Origin: an uncultured Ureaplasma sp.
Lineage (GTDB): Bacteria > Bacillota_I > Bacilli_A > Mycoplasmatales > Mycoplasmoidaceae
Direction: 5' to 3'
NCBI GenBank assembly: GCA_947039515.1
Contig: CAMQYY010000003.1
Coordinates: forward strand, 1-64,000
DNA: 64,000 nucleotides
Position 1 is the first letter of the stretch. Each line of letters starts with the position of its first letter. This document shows, one piece after another, positions 42,208 through 52,868 of this stretch. The translations under genes were made by a program, and so were the position numbers. Below the pieces are notes generated by a model. That model was not told the DNA's origin and did not search any database. It saw only the letters and a program-made list of their open reading frames with translations.

Positions 42208-43822
42208 CATTAACCTTAAAACTATTCTTTAATTTTAAATATTTATTTTTCTCTTCATCAGTTTTTGTTAAATAATCAGATTTTACTGTTTCAGGATAAA
42301 CATAATTATCAAAAGTTTTTATTTCTTCTTGAATAAAAGTTTTTGCTACATATTTAAAAGAACTAATAAAATCATCATCATAATCTTTATTCTTTGTTAA
42401 ATACTTTTTAATATTCAATTCATCTTTAGAAAAATAATTAATAGCATTATTTCTAAAATCTTTAATTTCTTCAATTGGAATGAAATTAATAAATTCATAT
42501 TTTATTAATAACAACAATATAGTTTCATCAATTTGATCATAAGGCTTATTTTCATCTTGCTTAATCATTTCAACAATTCTTTTTCCATATTCAAGAATTT
42601 TCTTTGTTTGGATATCTAAATCTGCACCAAATTGACTAAAAGATTCTAATTCATTGTAATTAGCTAGAGTTAGTTTTAAAGAACTAGATGCTTTCTTTAT
42701 ACAAGGAATTTGAGCACTACCTCCAACTCTTGAAACAGACAAACCAGGATCAATAGCTGGTCTTTGTCCAGAATTGAATAATGAACTCAACATAAATAAT
42801 TGACCATCAGTAATCGAAATTACATTTGTTGGAATATATGCTGAAATATCACCAGCTTGTGTTTCAATGATTGGCAAAGCAGTAATAGACCCACCACCAT
42901 TTTCTTCATTTAATTTACAAGCTCGTTCTAATAATCTACTATGTAGATAAAAAATATCTCCAGGATAAGCCTCTCTACCTGGTGGTCTTCTCAATAAAAG
43001 AGATAAAGTTCTATAAGAAACAGCATGTTTTGTTAAATCATCATAAATAATTAAAACATCTTTACCTTGACTCATTCAATATTCAGCAATAGCTATTCCA
43101 GTAAAGGGAGCTAAATAATTTAAAGCAGGTAAATCTGATGCTGTTGAAGAAACTATTGTTGTATATTCTAAAGATTTACTAATAGCTAATGTACGATGAA
43201 TATTTGCAACTGTTGAATTTTTTTGACCAATAGCAACATAAACACAATAAACATTTTTACCTTTTTGGTTAATAATTGTATCTATTGCAATAGTTGTTTT
43301 ACCAGTTTGTCTATCACCAATAATCAATTCTCTTTGACCTTTTCCAATTGGTAAGATGGCATCAATCGCTAATATACCTGTTTCTAAAGGAGAATCAATT
43401 GATTTTCTTGTCATAACTCCTGGAGCTACCTTTTCAACCGGCATATATATTTTAGATTTAATGTCGTCTTTACCATCAATAGCAAAACCTATTGAATTAA
43501 TAACTCTACCTAATAATTCATCACCAACAGGAACTGAAATAATCTTTTTGGTTCTTTTAACAATACTTTTTTCTTTAATATCAGTAAATTTACCTAACAT
43601 AACAATGTAAACAACATCTTCTTCAAGATTCAAAACTAATCCTTCTGAACCATTTTCAAAAATAACAATTTCATTTAGCATTACATTATCAAGTCCAGAA
43701 GCATGAACAATTCCATCACCTAGAGAGATAACAATACCTTCTTCTTTTAATGTAGGAGTGCTTGAATAATTTTTTATTTTTTCTTTAATTATTTCTGAAT
43801 AATTATTTATTTTTGAAGACAT
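42194..43822 (-). CDS. atpA: ATP synthase F1 alpha subunit
   Basis: A 542-residue regulatory nucleotide-binding subunit. The P-loop [12 protein letters not shown] is near residue 170, and the [21 protein letters not shown] block near 285. Compared with typical alpha subunits (~505) the C-terminus is ~35 residues longer and acidic/Lys-rich ([21 protein letters not shown]...). The next gene starts within its last codons. Confidence 0.97.
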
Positions 43823-43823
43823 T

Positions 43824-44366
43824 TTAGTTTTCCTCTTTTTTTATATTATATAACTTTTCAAGTTTGTTTTTAATGCTTCCATCAATAACAAAAGAATCAA
43901 ATTTAATTTTAATTCCGCCAATAAGATCTTTATTTATTACTATTTTACTAATTATTTTACTTTTAGTTTTATTTTGAATTTTATTTTCAATATTCTCAAT
44001 CTGTTTTTGATTTAATTCAAAAGGAGATTCAATTACAACTTCTAAAATATTTAAAGCAATTAAGAATCTTTGAATTGTTAATTCGAAGATTGTTATCACT
44101 TCTTTTATCAATTTATTTTTGACTATTAATTTTAAAAAATTGGTAATTAAAAGATCAAAATCATTTGCAAAAATATCATTAATGATATTTTCTTTTTCTT
44201 TAATATTTAAATAGTCATTATTTAATAATTTTATTAAATCACCATTTTTTTTAAAAACAATTTTTAAATTCATTAATTCATCATAAAATTTTTGAGTTTT
44301 ATTTTCTTCAATTCCTAAAATTGAAAAAGCTAATGCATATTCTTCATTAATATTATTTTTCATCAC
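43824..44366 (-). CDS. atpH: ATP synthase delta subunit
   Basis: A 180-residue peripheral-stalk subunit. The helical N-domain ([27 protein letters not shown]) and the C-terminal motif [28 protein letters not shown], typical of delta/OSCP, are clear. Its start overlaps the atpF end by 14 nt and its stop is 1 nt before atpA. Confidence 0.93.
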   Translation of the reverse strand: MMKNNINEEYALAFSILGIEENKTQKFYDELMNLKIVFKKNGDLIKLLNNDYLNIKEKENIINDIFANDFDLLITNFLKLIVKNKLIKEVITIFELTIQRFLIALNILEVVIESPFELNQKQIENIENKIQNKTKSKIISKIVINKDLIGGIKIKFDSFVIDGSIKNKLEKLYNIKKEEN

Positions 44367-44979
44367 TTAATTCCTTATCAAGTGAATCTATAAATTCGTT
44401 AACTAATTTTTCATTATCAATTTTTGAAATATTCTTTTTTGATAATTCCTCTGCAGTTGCAAAAGCTATATCAATAATTTTGTTTTTAATATCTTTTTCA
44501 GAATCACGTATTTTTTTAGCAACAATAACATTTGTTTCATCCAAAATTCTTTGTGAATTTTCCTTAGATTCTTTTTCAACATTCTTTTTATGAATATGAG
44601 CTTTTTCATTAGCTAAGCTAATTATCTTATCAACTTTTATTTTGCTAGCTATTTCTTTGTTTGCAATTTCTTTTTCTATTTCTAGATTTTTTTCTTTAAT
44701 TTTTTTAACTTCATCAACTTCTTTTAATACAAGTTCTTTTCTTTTTTCAATCATTTTTTTTGCTGGATTTCAAATAAATCAAATAGTAAATATTGTAAGA
44801 ACAATAACTGCAATTATTTGAGCACAAAAAATTCAAGGATTTGGAAAAAGTGAATTTATTATATCTTCAAGTCCAACACCAGGAGGAGTTCCTGAGCAAG
44901 AAACTAATAATGGCACAATTAAAATTGAAAATAATATAAAAATTGAGAATAATAAAATTAGTTTTTTAAATTTTTTCAT
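44353..44979 (-). CDS. atpF: ATP synthase subunit b (lipoprotein)
   Basis: A 208-residue peripheral-stalk subunit with a lipoprotein signal peptide: a basic start, a hydrophobic run, and the lipobox LLVSCSG with Cys near residue 28. A membrane helix (IIAVIVLTIFTIWFIW, ~55-70) and a long charged coiled coil follow. Lipid-modified subunit b is known from other mycoplasmas. The start at 44979 was chosen over an internal ATG at 44754, which would remove the whole membrane part. Confidence 0.95.
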
Positions 44980-44985
44980 TTTATT

Positions 44986-45318
44986 CTATATAGTTGGGGC
45001 AACAAATATTAAAAGAATAGCAACCAACAAAGCATAAATAGCTGCAGATTCAGCAATAGCCATACCAATAAGCATTGTACTCATAATAGCAGGTTTTGCT
45101 TCTGGATTCCTTGATACAGCAAGTGCAGCAGCACCAGCAGCATAACCTTGACCAGCACCAACACCACTAGCACCAACTAAAGCTAAACCAGCTCCAATAA
45201 AAGCACCCATTTTAATAAAGTGTTCGCCACCAGTTGTAGCAACAGCAATAACATCTATTAGTTGATCACTATTTTCTGAAACAACCTCAATTGCTTCGAT
45301 TACGTTTGTAATATCCAT
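44986..45318 (-). CDS. atpE: ATP synthase subunit c
   Basis: A 110-residue rotor-ring subunit. The two-helix hairpin carries GAGLALVGASGVGAGQGYAAG in helix 1, the polar loop SRNPEAKP, and the ion-binding Glu in helix 2 (GMAIAESAAIYALL). An N-terminal extension of ~35 residues makes it longer than the usual ~75-85. Starts 75 bp downstream of atpB, with a good AGGAGT Shine-Dalgarno. Confidence 0.97.
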   Translation of the reverse strand: MDITNVIEAIEVVSENSDQLIDVIAVATTGGEHFIKMGAFIGAGLALVGASGVGAGQGYAAGAAALAVSRNPEAKPAIMSTMLIGMAIAESAAIYALLVAILLIFVAPTI

Positions 45319-45393
45319 AAATACTCCTGATATAATATAAGTAAATTTTGAAATTTAGAATTACTATTTTATTTTAGTCCTATATATCTATTT

Positions 45394-46224
45394 TTAAGAA
45401 ATAATATTCTCAATCTTCTGATTTTCTTGAATATTTATTTTTTTCTCTTCAAGTATTTCTTTACCCTTTTCTATTTCTTGACCTCAATATGATGTCGATA
45501 GTAGAGTAAATACATAGGCTTGTATTAAACCAGTAAATAGGGAAAAATATAGATATAAACCTGGTAGAATTAATATTCCAGCAAGTACTAAACCAATTTG
45601 AGGGAACCCTCCTTGAATTATTTCTCCACTTATTGGATCTGTTTCAAGCGGGAATAAACCAGCAGCAGCTCATAAGAAAACCGCATATAAAACATATCCA
45701 GCAAACATATTCCCTCATAATCTCATTGATAATGAAATAATAGGAGTAATTCTTGAAACAATTTCTAAAGGATTAATAAAAAAATATCATTTTCTATTAT
45801 TAATCTTTGCTCCTATTAAAAAACTTGTTAAATAACTTAATCTTTGATATTTAATTGCAAAAATCTGAGAACCTATCCAAGTTATTAGAGTTAAAGTTAG
45901 AGGAATGGTATATGAAGTTGTAGGTTCTCTTATTCCTATTATTGCTGAAATGTTTGATATTGCTAAAAACATAAACAACATAAAAAAATAAGGAGTAAAC
46001 TTAATATATTTTTTACCAAGTGATAATAGAATCATCTTTTTTATCATATCAAGAATTGTATCTACAAATAAAACAATTAATGTTGGTTTTTGATCTGGTT
46101 TTAATTTTCTTGATTGAAAAAAATATAAAAAGCCAATTACAAAAAAGATTATGCAAGTAATAATAATCCCAAGTATTACTTGCAAAATATCGCTTGTAAC
46201 AATTGTAGGAGTTCACTTATCCAT
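45394..46224 (-). CDS. atpB: ATP synthase subunit a
   Basis: A 276-residue stator membrane subunit. The essential Arg is in SLSMRLWGNMFAGY (~173-186), and the C-terminal helix FTGLIQAYVFTLLSTSYW is conserved. The start at 46224 overlaps the end of the atpI-like gene by 8 nt. A short Lys/Glu-rich tail follows the last helix. Confidence 0.95.
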
Positions 46225-46645
46225 TTACATCCATTCCTTTCTCTTTATAAAAATAAGATATACCTAAATTAACAAAAGTTCAAGATATATATCAAGCAAT
46301 TGCCATATAAATATTAAAAACCACAACATTTGTTACAAAAACACTGATTAAAACAACTAATAATAAAGGAATCATATAAAGTATATTTTGAAAAATATAG
46401 AAGAAAGTCATGGATAAAATAACAGATTTTCTTGTTTTATTTTCAAAATTTCTATTTACTATTTTAATGAATAAAAGATTGAAAATATATTTAGTTCCTA
46501 TAACAATTGGACTAATTAATAAAACTGTATAAACTAAAACTCATAATGTAGGAATTATAGAACCAATAATAATTGATATAACAATTGCCAATAAGGACAT
46601 TAAAAAGTTAAATATTAATTGTTTTTTATTGATATTATCAATCAT
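46217..46645 (-). CDS. atpI: ATP synthase subunit I-like membrane protein
   Basis: A 142-residue protein with four predicted helices and little conserved sequence, placed directly before atpB with an 8-nt overlap. Position and topology match AtpI, which in other bacteria helps assemble the c ring. Sequence alone would not identify it. Confidence 0.75.
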
Positions 46646-46758
46646 TTTGTTATTTATATTATCCTAATAAAAAATATATTATATACTTTAATATAATTAT
46701 ATTTGTATAAATAATTTTTTCTCAAATTCATATATTAAAATTATTCGAAAGATATTCA

Positions 46759-48279
46759 ATGGAAAGCAAATTAATTTCTATATTAATAGCATGTTATAAT
46801 GGCGAAAAATACATTGATAAATGTCTTGAGAGTTGTACTAGTCAATCTTATAAAAATATTGAAATATTAGTTATTAATGACGGGTCTACTGATAAAAGTT
46901 TAGATGTTTTAAAGAAATGAAAAAAGAAGGATAATAGAATTAGAATTATCTCTCAAAATAATAAAGGTTTAGGTGAAACAAGGAATATCTTAGTTGCCAA
47001 TGCTAATGGTTTATACTTTACTTTTGTTGATATTGATGATTATATACCTAATGAAGCAATAAAACTATTAAGTGATAAAGCTTTTAATCTTGATTCTGAT
47101 ATCGTAATAGGTAGAACAATTTTAGACTATCAAAATAAGAAAATTAAAATCCCTTTCATTCCCACTTGAATAAAGCATTCAAGTTTTGAAAGTGGACATT
47201 ATGTTAAATCTAACATGTGTACACCATGAGCATCATTAATTAAAACTGAATATTTTAAATCACTAAAAATTTCATTTCTTAAGGATAGAGTATTTGAAGA
47301 TTATGGAGTTATGCCTTATGTTTTTTTAAAAACAAACAAGTTTTGTATGATTAAAAACATAGTTTATTATTATGTTAAATATAAACCAAGTGATGATGAA
47401 ACCTCTCTTTCTAATTTTTATTCTGATGTAAAATTAAAAACATCTGATTGATATGATCAAGCAAACCAATTATTTTCATGGTTTGAAAAAGAAGAATGAT
47501 TTGGAAATAAGAAATATAGAAGATGGATTAATGGTCTTATTATTTTAGTATTAATAGCTATTTATTACTTATTAAACCATGAAACTAAAACAAATAAATA
47601 TTCACTAGAATTTGTGAAATACAATTTCATGCAACTTATTTATAGCCACGACATGAGAGTTAAAATTTCAAAGACAATTTGAAAATTTTTTTCATATTTT
47701 TTTATTATTTCTAATTTTTCTAAAACATATAAAAAAATTATTTCTACAAGAAAAAATATTAATAAAGAAATATTAGATCTTGAAAATGATATTGAATTCA
47801 TAATAAGAAATCCTAATAAAAAAATTATTGATACTCGTGATAATTTTTTTATCAATGAATTATGAAATAAAGACTTAGAAAATAAAAATATTTCAATAAT
47901 TTTAACATATGATTTTTTTAATAAGAATCAAAAATTGATAGAAAATATTAATCCTGAATTTTTGTTTATTGATGTTGAAGGCGATTTTAGTGAGAAAAAA
48001 TTAAAAAATATTATGTCACTACCATACAATACTGTTCTAGTAGTAAATAAAATTAATGATTCAATCTATTTGGACAAAGTTTTTAGATATTTTTATATTG
48101 TCTTTTTTGATTTTAAAAATCAGGAAGATTTAGAAAAATCTAATATTTTTTCAAAAATAAAGATTTCAAATAGAAAAATAATGTCTATCGGATATGAAAG
48201 TGCCATTGATATTGAATCTGAAAACAGAGAACAAGTTGATATTATTGTTAGAAACAAAATTGAGAAATATAATGAATAA
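46759..48279 (+). CDS. family 2 glycosyltransferase with C-terminal extension
   Basis: A 506-residue protein. The GT-A domain (~1-240) opens with LISILIACYNGEKYIDKCLES, then LVINDGSTDKS (nucleotide-binding Asp) and VDIDDYI (DxD-type metal site), and ends near FEDYGVMPYVFLK. A basic amphipathic region and a ~150-residue C-terminal domain (NISIILTYDFFNKNQ, then LFIDVEGDFSEKKLKN) follow. It would attach sugars to membrane glycolipids or capsule. The next GT starts inside its last codons. Confidence 0.88.
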
Positions 48280-49165
48280 GTCTTTTTCAATTATAATTCC
48301 AATGTACAATGCTGAAAATTTTATTGAAAGTTGCTTAGATTCACTTGTTAATATTAATTATGATCACGATTTACTTCAAGTTTTAATAATTGATGATGGT
48401 TCTAGCGATAATAGTGAAAATATTATTAAACCATATTTAGATAAATATAATTTTTTTGAGTATCATAAAAAAAATAACGGCCAATGAGGTAGTGTTATAA
48501 ATTATGTTAAAAATAATAGTTTAGCAAAAAATGATTACATTTCTATACTTGATAGTGATGACATGTTTACAAAAGAATCATTAAATATTCTAAATAATAT
48601 CAATAATGACAAAGATTTAATATTAACATCATTTGCTAGATGAAATGGAAATAAGATAACAAGGAAAGTAAGACCATATTGGTTTTTATTTAAGAAGGAA
48701 ATAAAAGATAAAAGACAAATGCATTCACCATACTGTCTTCCCTTAATTTGTTTTTCAAAAAAGGAAATATTCTATTCTTTAAAAGATATTAGAGAAAAAG
48801 TGCCCTATCAAGATCCTGATTATTTTTCTCAATTAGTAAAAAATTCTAAAAGTTTAATATTTACAAGAAAAATAACTGGCCTTTATTATTTTAGTAGAGA
48901 TGGTAATTCTATTACCCAATTGTGAGATGACAAAAGATATGAATCAGAGATTTATGCTTGTAATAAATGTATTGAAAACGATGCTCAAGAAGTAGTTTCA
49001 TATCGTTTAGGTTTGAAAAAAATGAGAGAATTAATGAAAAAAAAGAATGATTATTTCTATATTAGTAGAAACTTTTCATTTAAGTGATTTCCATTTTATA
49101 TTAGATGAATATATAATTTAATTTACCTAGGGTGTTATAAGAAGTATTTTAAAAGAAAGGAGTAA
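48272..49165 (+). CDS. family 2 glycosyltransferase
   Basis: A 297-residue GT-A enzyme with SIIIPMYNAENFIESCL at the start, IIDDGSSDNS (~40), NNGQWGSVINY (acceptor-side), and the metal-binding SILDSDDMFTKE (~88-99). The ATG at 48272 was chosen because it overlaps the upstream stop (ATGAATAA) and places the catalytic domain at the N-terminus; an earlier in-frame ATG at 48194 would lie inside the preceding gene. The C-terminus is very basic (KKYFKRKE), typical of membrane-associated glycolipid synthases. Confidence 0.9.
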
Positions 49166-49166
49166 T

Positions 49167-50033
49167 ATGAAAAAATTTGATGAAAATAGAATTACAACTA
49201 CTCAAGCAATAGTTCCAGGAATTAAATATGAAGTACCAACTACAATGGTTCTTCCTAAAAATAAAATTATTGATAAGAAAAAAATGGTTGTTTTTATCAA
49301 TGGTTATAATGGTAGTAGTTCTATGATAAAATTTTGAGATTATCCTGTATTTGATAATGTTTGATTTTTTTCTTTTGATGCTAGAGGACAAGGAAAAAAT
49401 TTAAATATTGCTTCTCAAAATTTTAAAAGGTATTTAAAGGACATTGATTTAGTTTTAAAATACTTAAGAACTCAAATAGATTTTGATGAACTTTATCTAA
49501 TTGGTGAATCATGAGGTTCTTCTTTAGCTGCATTATTTAATAAATACTATCCAAATGTAATAGATGGTATGTTGATTTGAAATATGCCTTATAAAGTTAT
49601 TGACGTTGAAAATGATGATTATATTGAACAACCTTTTTTAAAAACAAAAACATTTTTTACATATATTACTAAAATAAATTCTCATTCTTATACTAACTTT
49701 AATAATAAATTAACAAATAATTCCTTTCTAATTAGAGTTATTAAAGTTAAACCTAAACAATTAATAAGTAATCGAATTCATTTAGCAACATGAAAATCTT
49801 TTAAAAGAGCATGAAGAGCTTTATTTGCCACTATTAACAAAAATAATATTTACTATATTCAATCTGAATCAGATATTTTAAGTGATACTAAATATGCAAA
49901 AAAATTATTAAAAAAGTCAAATGAAAGAAAAGTTTATATTATTCCAAATGGGTCTCACATTCTTTCTTTTGATAAAGATGATGCAGATTATATATTTAAT
50001 TTATTAGATAAAATAATGCAACAGAAAGTTTAA
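49167..50033 (+). CDS. alpha/beta hydrolase
   Basis: A 288-residue serine hydrolase. The oxyanion-side strand MVVFINGYNGSSS (~40-52), FFSFDARGQGKN (~68-79), nucleophile elbow LIGESWGSS (~111-119), an Asp region SESDILSDTKYAKK (~231-244), and the catalytic His in NGSHILSF (~260) complete the triad. Probably a lysophospholipase or esterase; the substrate is unknown. It starts one base after the second glycosyltransferase, so the three act in one transcript, perhaps in membrane lipid or glycolipid turnover. Confidence 0.88.
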
Positions 50034-50064
50034 ATTACTACTAATTTTAGATTTTTATAAAAAT

Positions 50065-50088
50065 ACTAAAAACTTTTTTAGTCTTTTT
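50065..50088 (+). terminator. terminator after hydrolase gene
   Basis: ACTAAA and TTTAGT form a short stem followed by C and six T; located 32 bp after the hydrolase stop and upstream of the opp operon. Confidence 0.55.
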
Positions 50089-50144
50089 TATTATATAATT
50101 ATAAATAATTGTATTGTTACTTAATAGTACTTAATTTTATTAAG

Positions 50145-50170
50145 GATTTAATTTAAACAAAAATTAAATC
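50145..50170 (+). promoter_or_regulatory. hairpin in oppA leader
   Basis: GATTTAATTT and AAATTAAATC (10-bp perfect arms, 6-nt loop) end 15 nt before the oppA ATG. There is no T run after it, so it could affect oppA translation or mRNA stability rather than terminate. Confidence 0.4.
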
Positions 50171-50185
50171 AGATTTGAGATAAAA

Positions 50186-52840
50186 ATGAGATGGAAGAAT
50201 ATATTAATTACAACTTTAACATCTCTTGCTGTTATTACACCTATTGCTGCCATTATCATTCCTAGTCTAATTACAAGAGATATAGTTGGTATTGATTCAT
50301 ATGAAATGGGTTTTGATCCAAACCCTGTTGATGAAAATGGTAACATTTTAGTTGAAAAACAAGCAATAAATAATTCTAAAAATCAATATATATCTGATTT
50401 ACAGTTGAAAGTAAAAAATATTTTAGATGAATACCAAAATGAATATGAATTAAAATACGGAGAAGCTTTTCCAGGACTTGAATTGAATTTTACGACATTA
50501 AATTCAGCACCTAGTCCAGGAGTTTTGGATTTTTTTAGCTCATTAAACAAATCTATGAAGCAAATAGATAGTCGATTAAGTTTTGATTTAACATTGAGAA
50601 CACCAGTTTCAGTTAATGAAGGTTTCTATAATAGAGATGTAGAGTTAATTTCTTTTTATTGATCTCCGGATTATAATGCTGTAGGTACTTGATTAAAATA
50701 TATGTTTACTGATACATATCCAATCGGTAATTTTTGACATCCATTACAAAAAGCATTAATAGACCCCAATGCACTTCCATGACAAAAATCTTTAAATGCA
50801 TTTTTAATTACTAATAATATTGATCCAATTGTAAATTCTCAAATTGATATTATTACAAATAATAAAACACAAACAGAAGTTGATAACTTTTATGTAACAT
50901 TAGCTAATTTAATTGGTCAGTGAGTTTTTAATAATTCAAATGTTTCAAAAAATGTAGCATCTAATTTAGATACATATGGACATGGAATTGAATTAGTAAA
51001 TTGAATAGCAAGTAGAAATCCTAATATTCCTTATGTTGAAGACGGACCAACTACAATCACACCAATTTTAGTTAGAGAAAATAATTTTAATCCAATTAAT
51101 GCTAATTCATCTGTGAACATGCGAGATTGATTTAAAAATGATAAAGCAACAAATACAAGATTTAATTACTCTTCACCAAATGATCCATTTTTTTCAAAAA
51201 CACCTTATAATCCAAGTTTTAATACTTCATCAAATTCAGATTTTTTTCAATCTTCAGCAATTAATTTAACAACTTGAGCAACAGTTGGTGGCGGTAATAA
51301 TGGTATTTTAGGTGATTCTGATAGTCAAAAATATGAAAGAGATTTAAAAACTGAATTAGTTCCGCAAGGAACTAAAACTTCTATTGAAACTTTAGTTACA
51401 GAATTTAATAGAGGATTAGCAGAAACAACTAATAATCCTGATGGTCCTACTACTGAGATGACTTTTGATATAAGACCTATTCCATGAGTTGATTCAACTG
51501 GTGGAATAGCACAATCAGAAAATGTTAATCAATATTTATCACCAATTGATTTTTGAGCAGGGTTTAAATCTTTCCAAAGATCAGTTGATACTAGAATAAG
51601 CTCAAATGGTTATTTTATTTCATTAGCTGGAATAGATATAGAAAAAACTTTAAGTTATGCCCCTAATAAAGCTATTAATACATCTAATTCATCTTTACCA
51701 TTTAAAGTTTTCTTTAAAAAACCAACTCTTTCATCAATTGAAATTTTAGATATTTTGCAAAAGCAATATTTTTCAGCCTTACCGTATTTTAAACAAACAG
51801 TTAAAAATATAGTTGATGATGTTGAATGAGAAAAACAAATTGCTGAAAAGAATATTGTATTAAATGAACAAGGTGTTCTAAATTGAGAAAACAGTCAAAA
51901 TATTAATGTTTTATATGGTGTTGGTTTTTGAGAAAATGGTGGAACCCAAGTTTGAAAAGATTATGTTTCAGCAGCTCCATATTATGTTCAATCAATAGAT
52001 GATCAAAAGATTACATATGGTCTTAATAATGAATATTTAAATTCTTTTGATGACCTTAATGCTAATCCAAATAGTTTTATTTTTAAAAAAAATTGAGCAG
52101 TTGGAACTGAAAATTATAGTAAATTTGAAACAATTGATTTGTTTTATAAAGTAACAACAGAAATTGTTACATATGAAAGATTCAATAGTGGATCATTAGA
52201 CACATCAAAAATACCAACAGCAAATCTTGGTAAAACAAATGCAAGCGAAACTTATTTATTAGGTTCTGAAAAATTAAATAAATCAGATTTGATTCCATAC
52301 AATCTTCAAGTTTATCAAAAAGGTTTTAGCGAAATTATTAATGGAGTTGAAACAGGTAGTCAAAGTGTTATTATAGACTCAACTGGTAAACCTATGTGAG
52401 ATCAAAACAAACCTACATATTCATTAGACAATTTTGGTAATTATATTTTTCCTGAAGGAAAAGAACCTCAACTTAAATCTAATATTACAAGATCATATTT
52501 TGATTTAATTGTTAAAGATTATCATACACCATTTGAAAATGATGGAAGAAGTGCAACAATTAGAAAAGCAATTAATGATTTAATTAATTGATCATCACTT
52601 AAATCTTTAGTTTTTCCAGGAATTTCAAAATCAATTCAGTATTCATTTCTACCATTCGGTGTATATGATACTGGTTCACTTGCTGAAGCATCAAAATATT
52701 GATCATTAGTTGCTAATAAAACAAATATTAATACAAATAGTATTTTTAATAATGATGAATGATTAAAAAGACAAACAGGTAATATTACCTGATCTTATGA
52801 CGAATTAAATGAAGCTTATTCATATCGAGTTATAAAATAA
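50186..52840 (+). CDS. oppA: oligopeptide ABC transporter substrate-binding protein
   Basis: An 884-residue extracellular protein that heads the opp operon. An N-terminal hydrophobic segment (residues ~5-28, LITTLTSLAVITPIAAIII) lacks a lipobox Cys, so the protein is probably anchored by an uncleaved helix instead of a lipid. The long Asn/Thr-rich body has many TGA-encoded Trp and segments typical of mycoplasma OppA such as NAINDLINWSSLKSL-like and SFLPFGVYDTG near the end. Identity rests mostly on size, topology and position; sequence conservation in this family is low. Confidence 0.82.
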
Positions 52841-52868
52841 AAAATTAAAAGAAAGGCAGGAATAATAA

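Noticed and set aside
43356..43610. Open frame antisense to atpA
   Set aside because: A shadow of the strongly conserved atpA coding frame, with no independent start signal.
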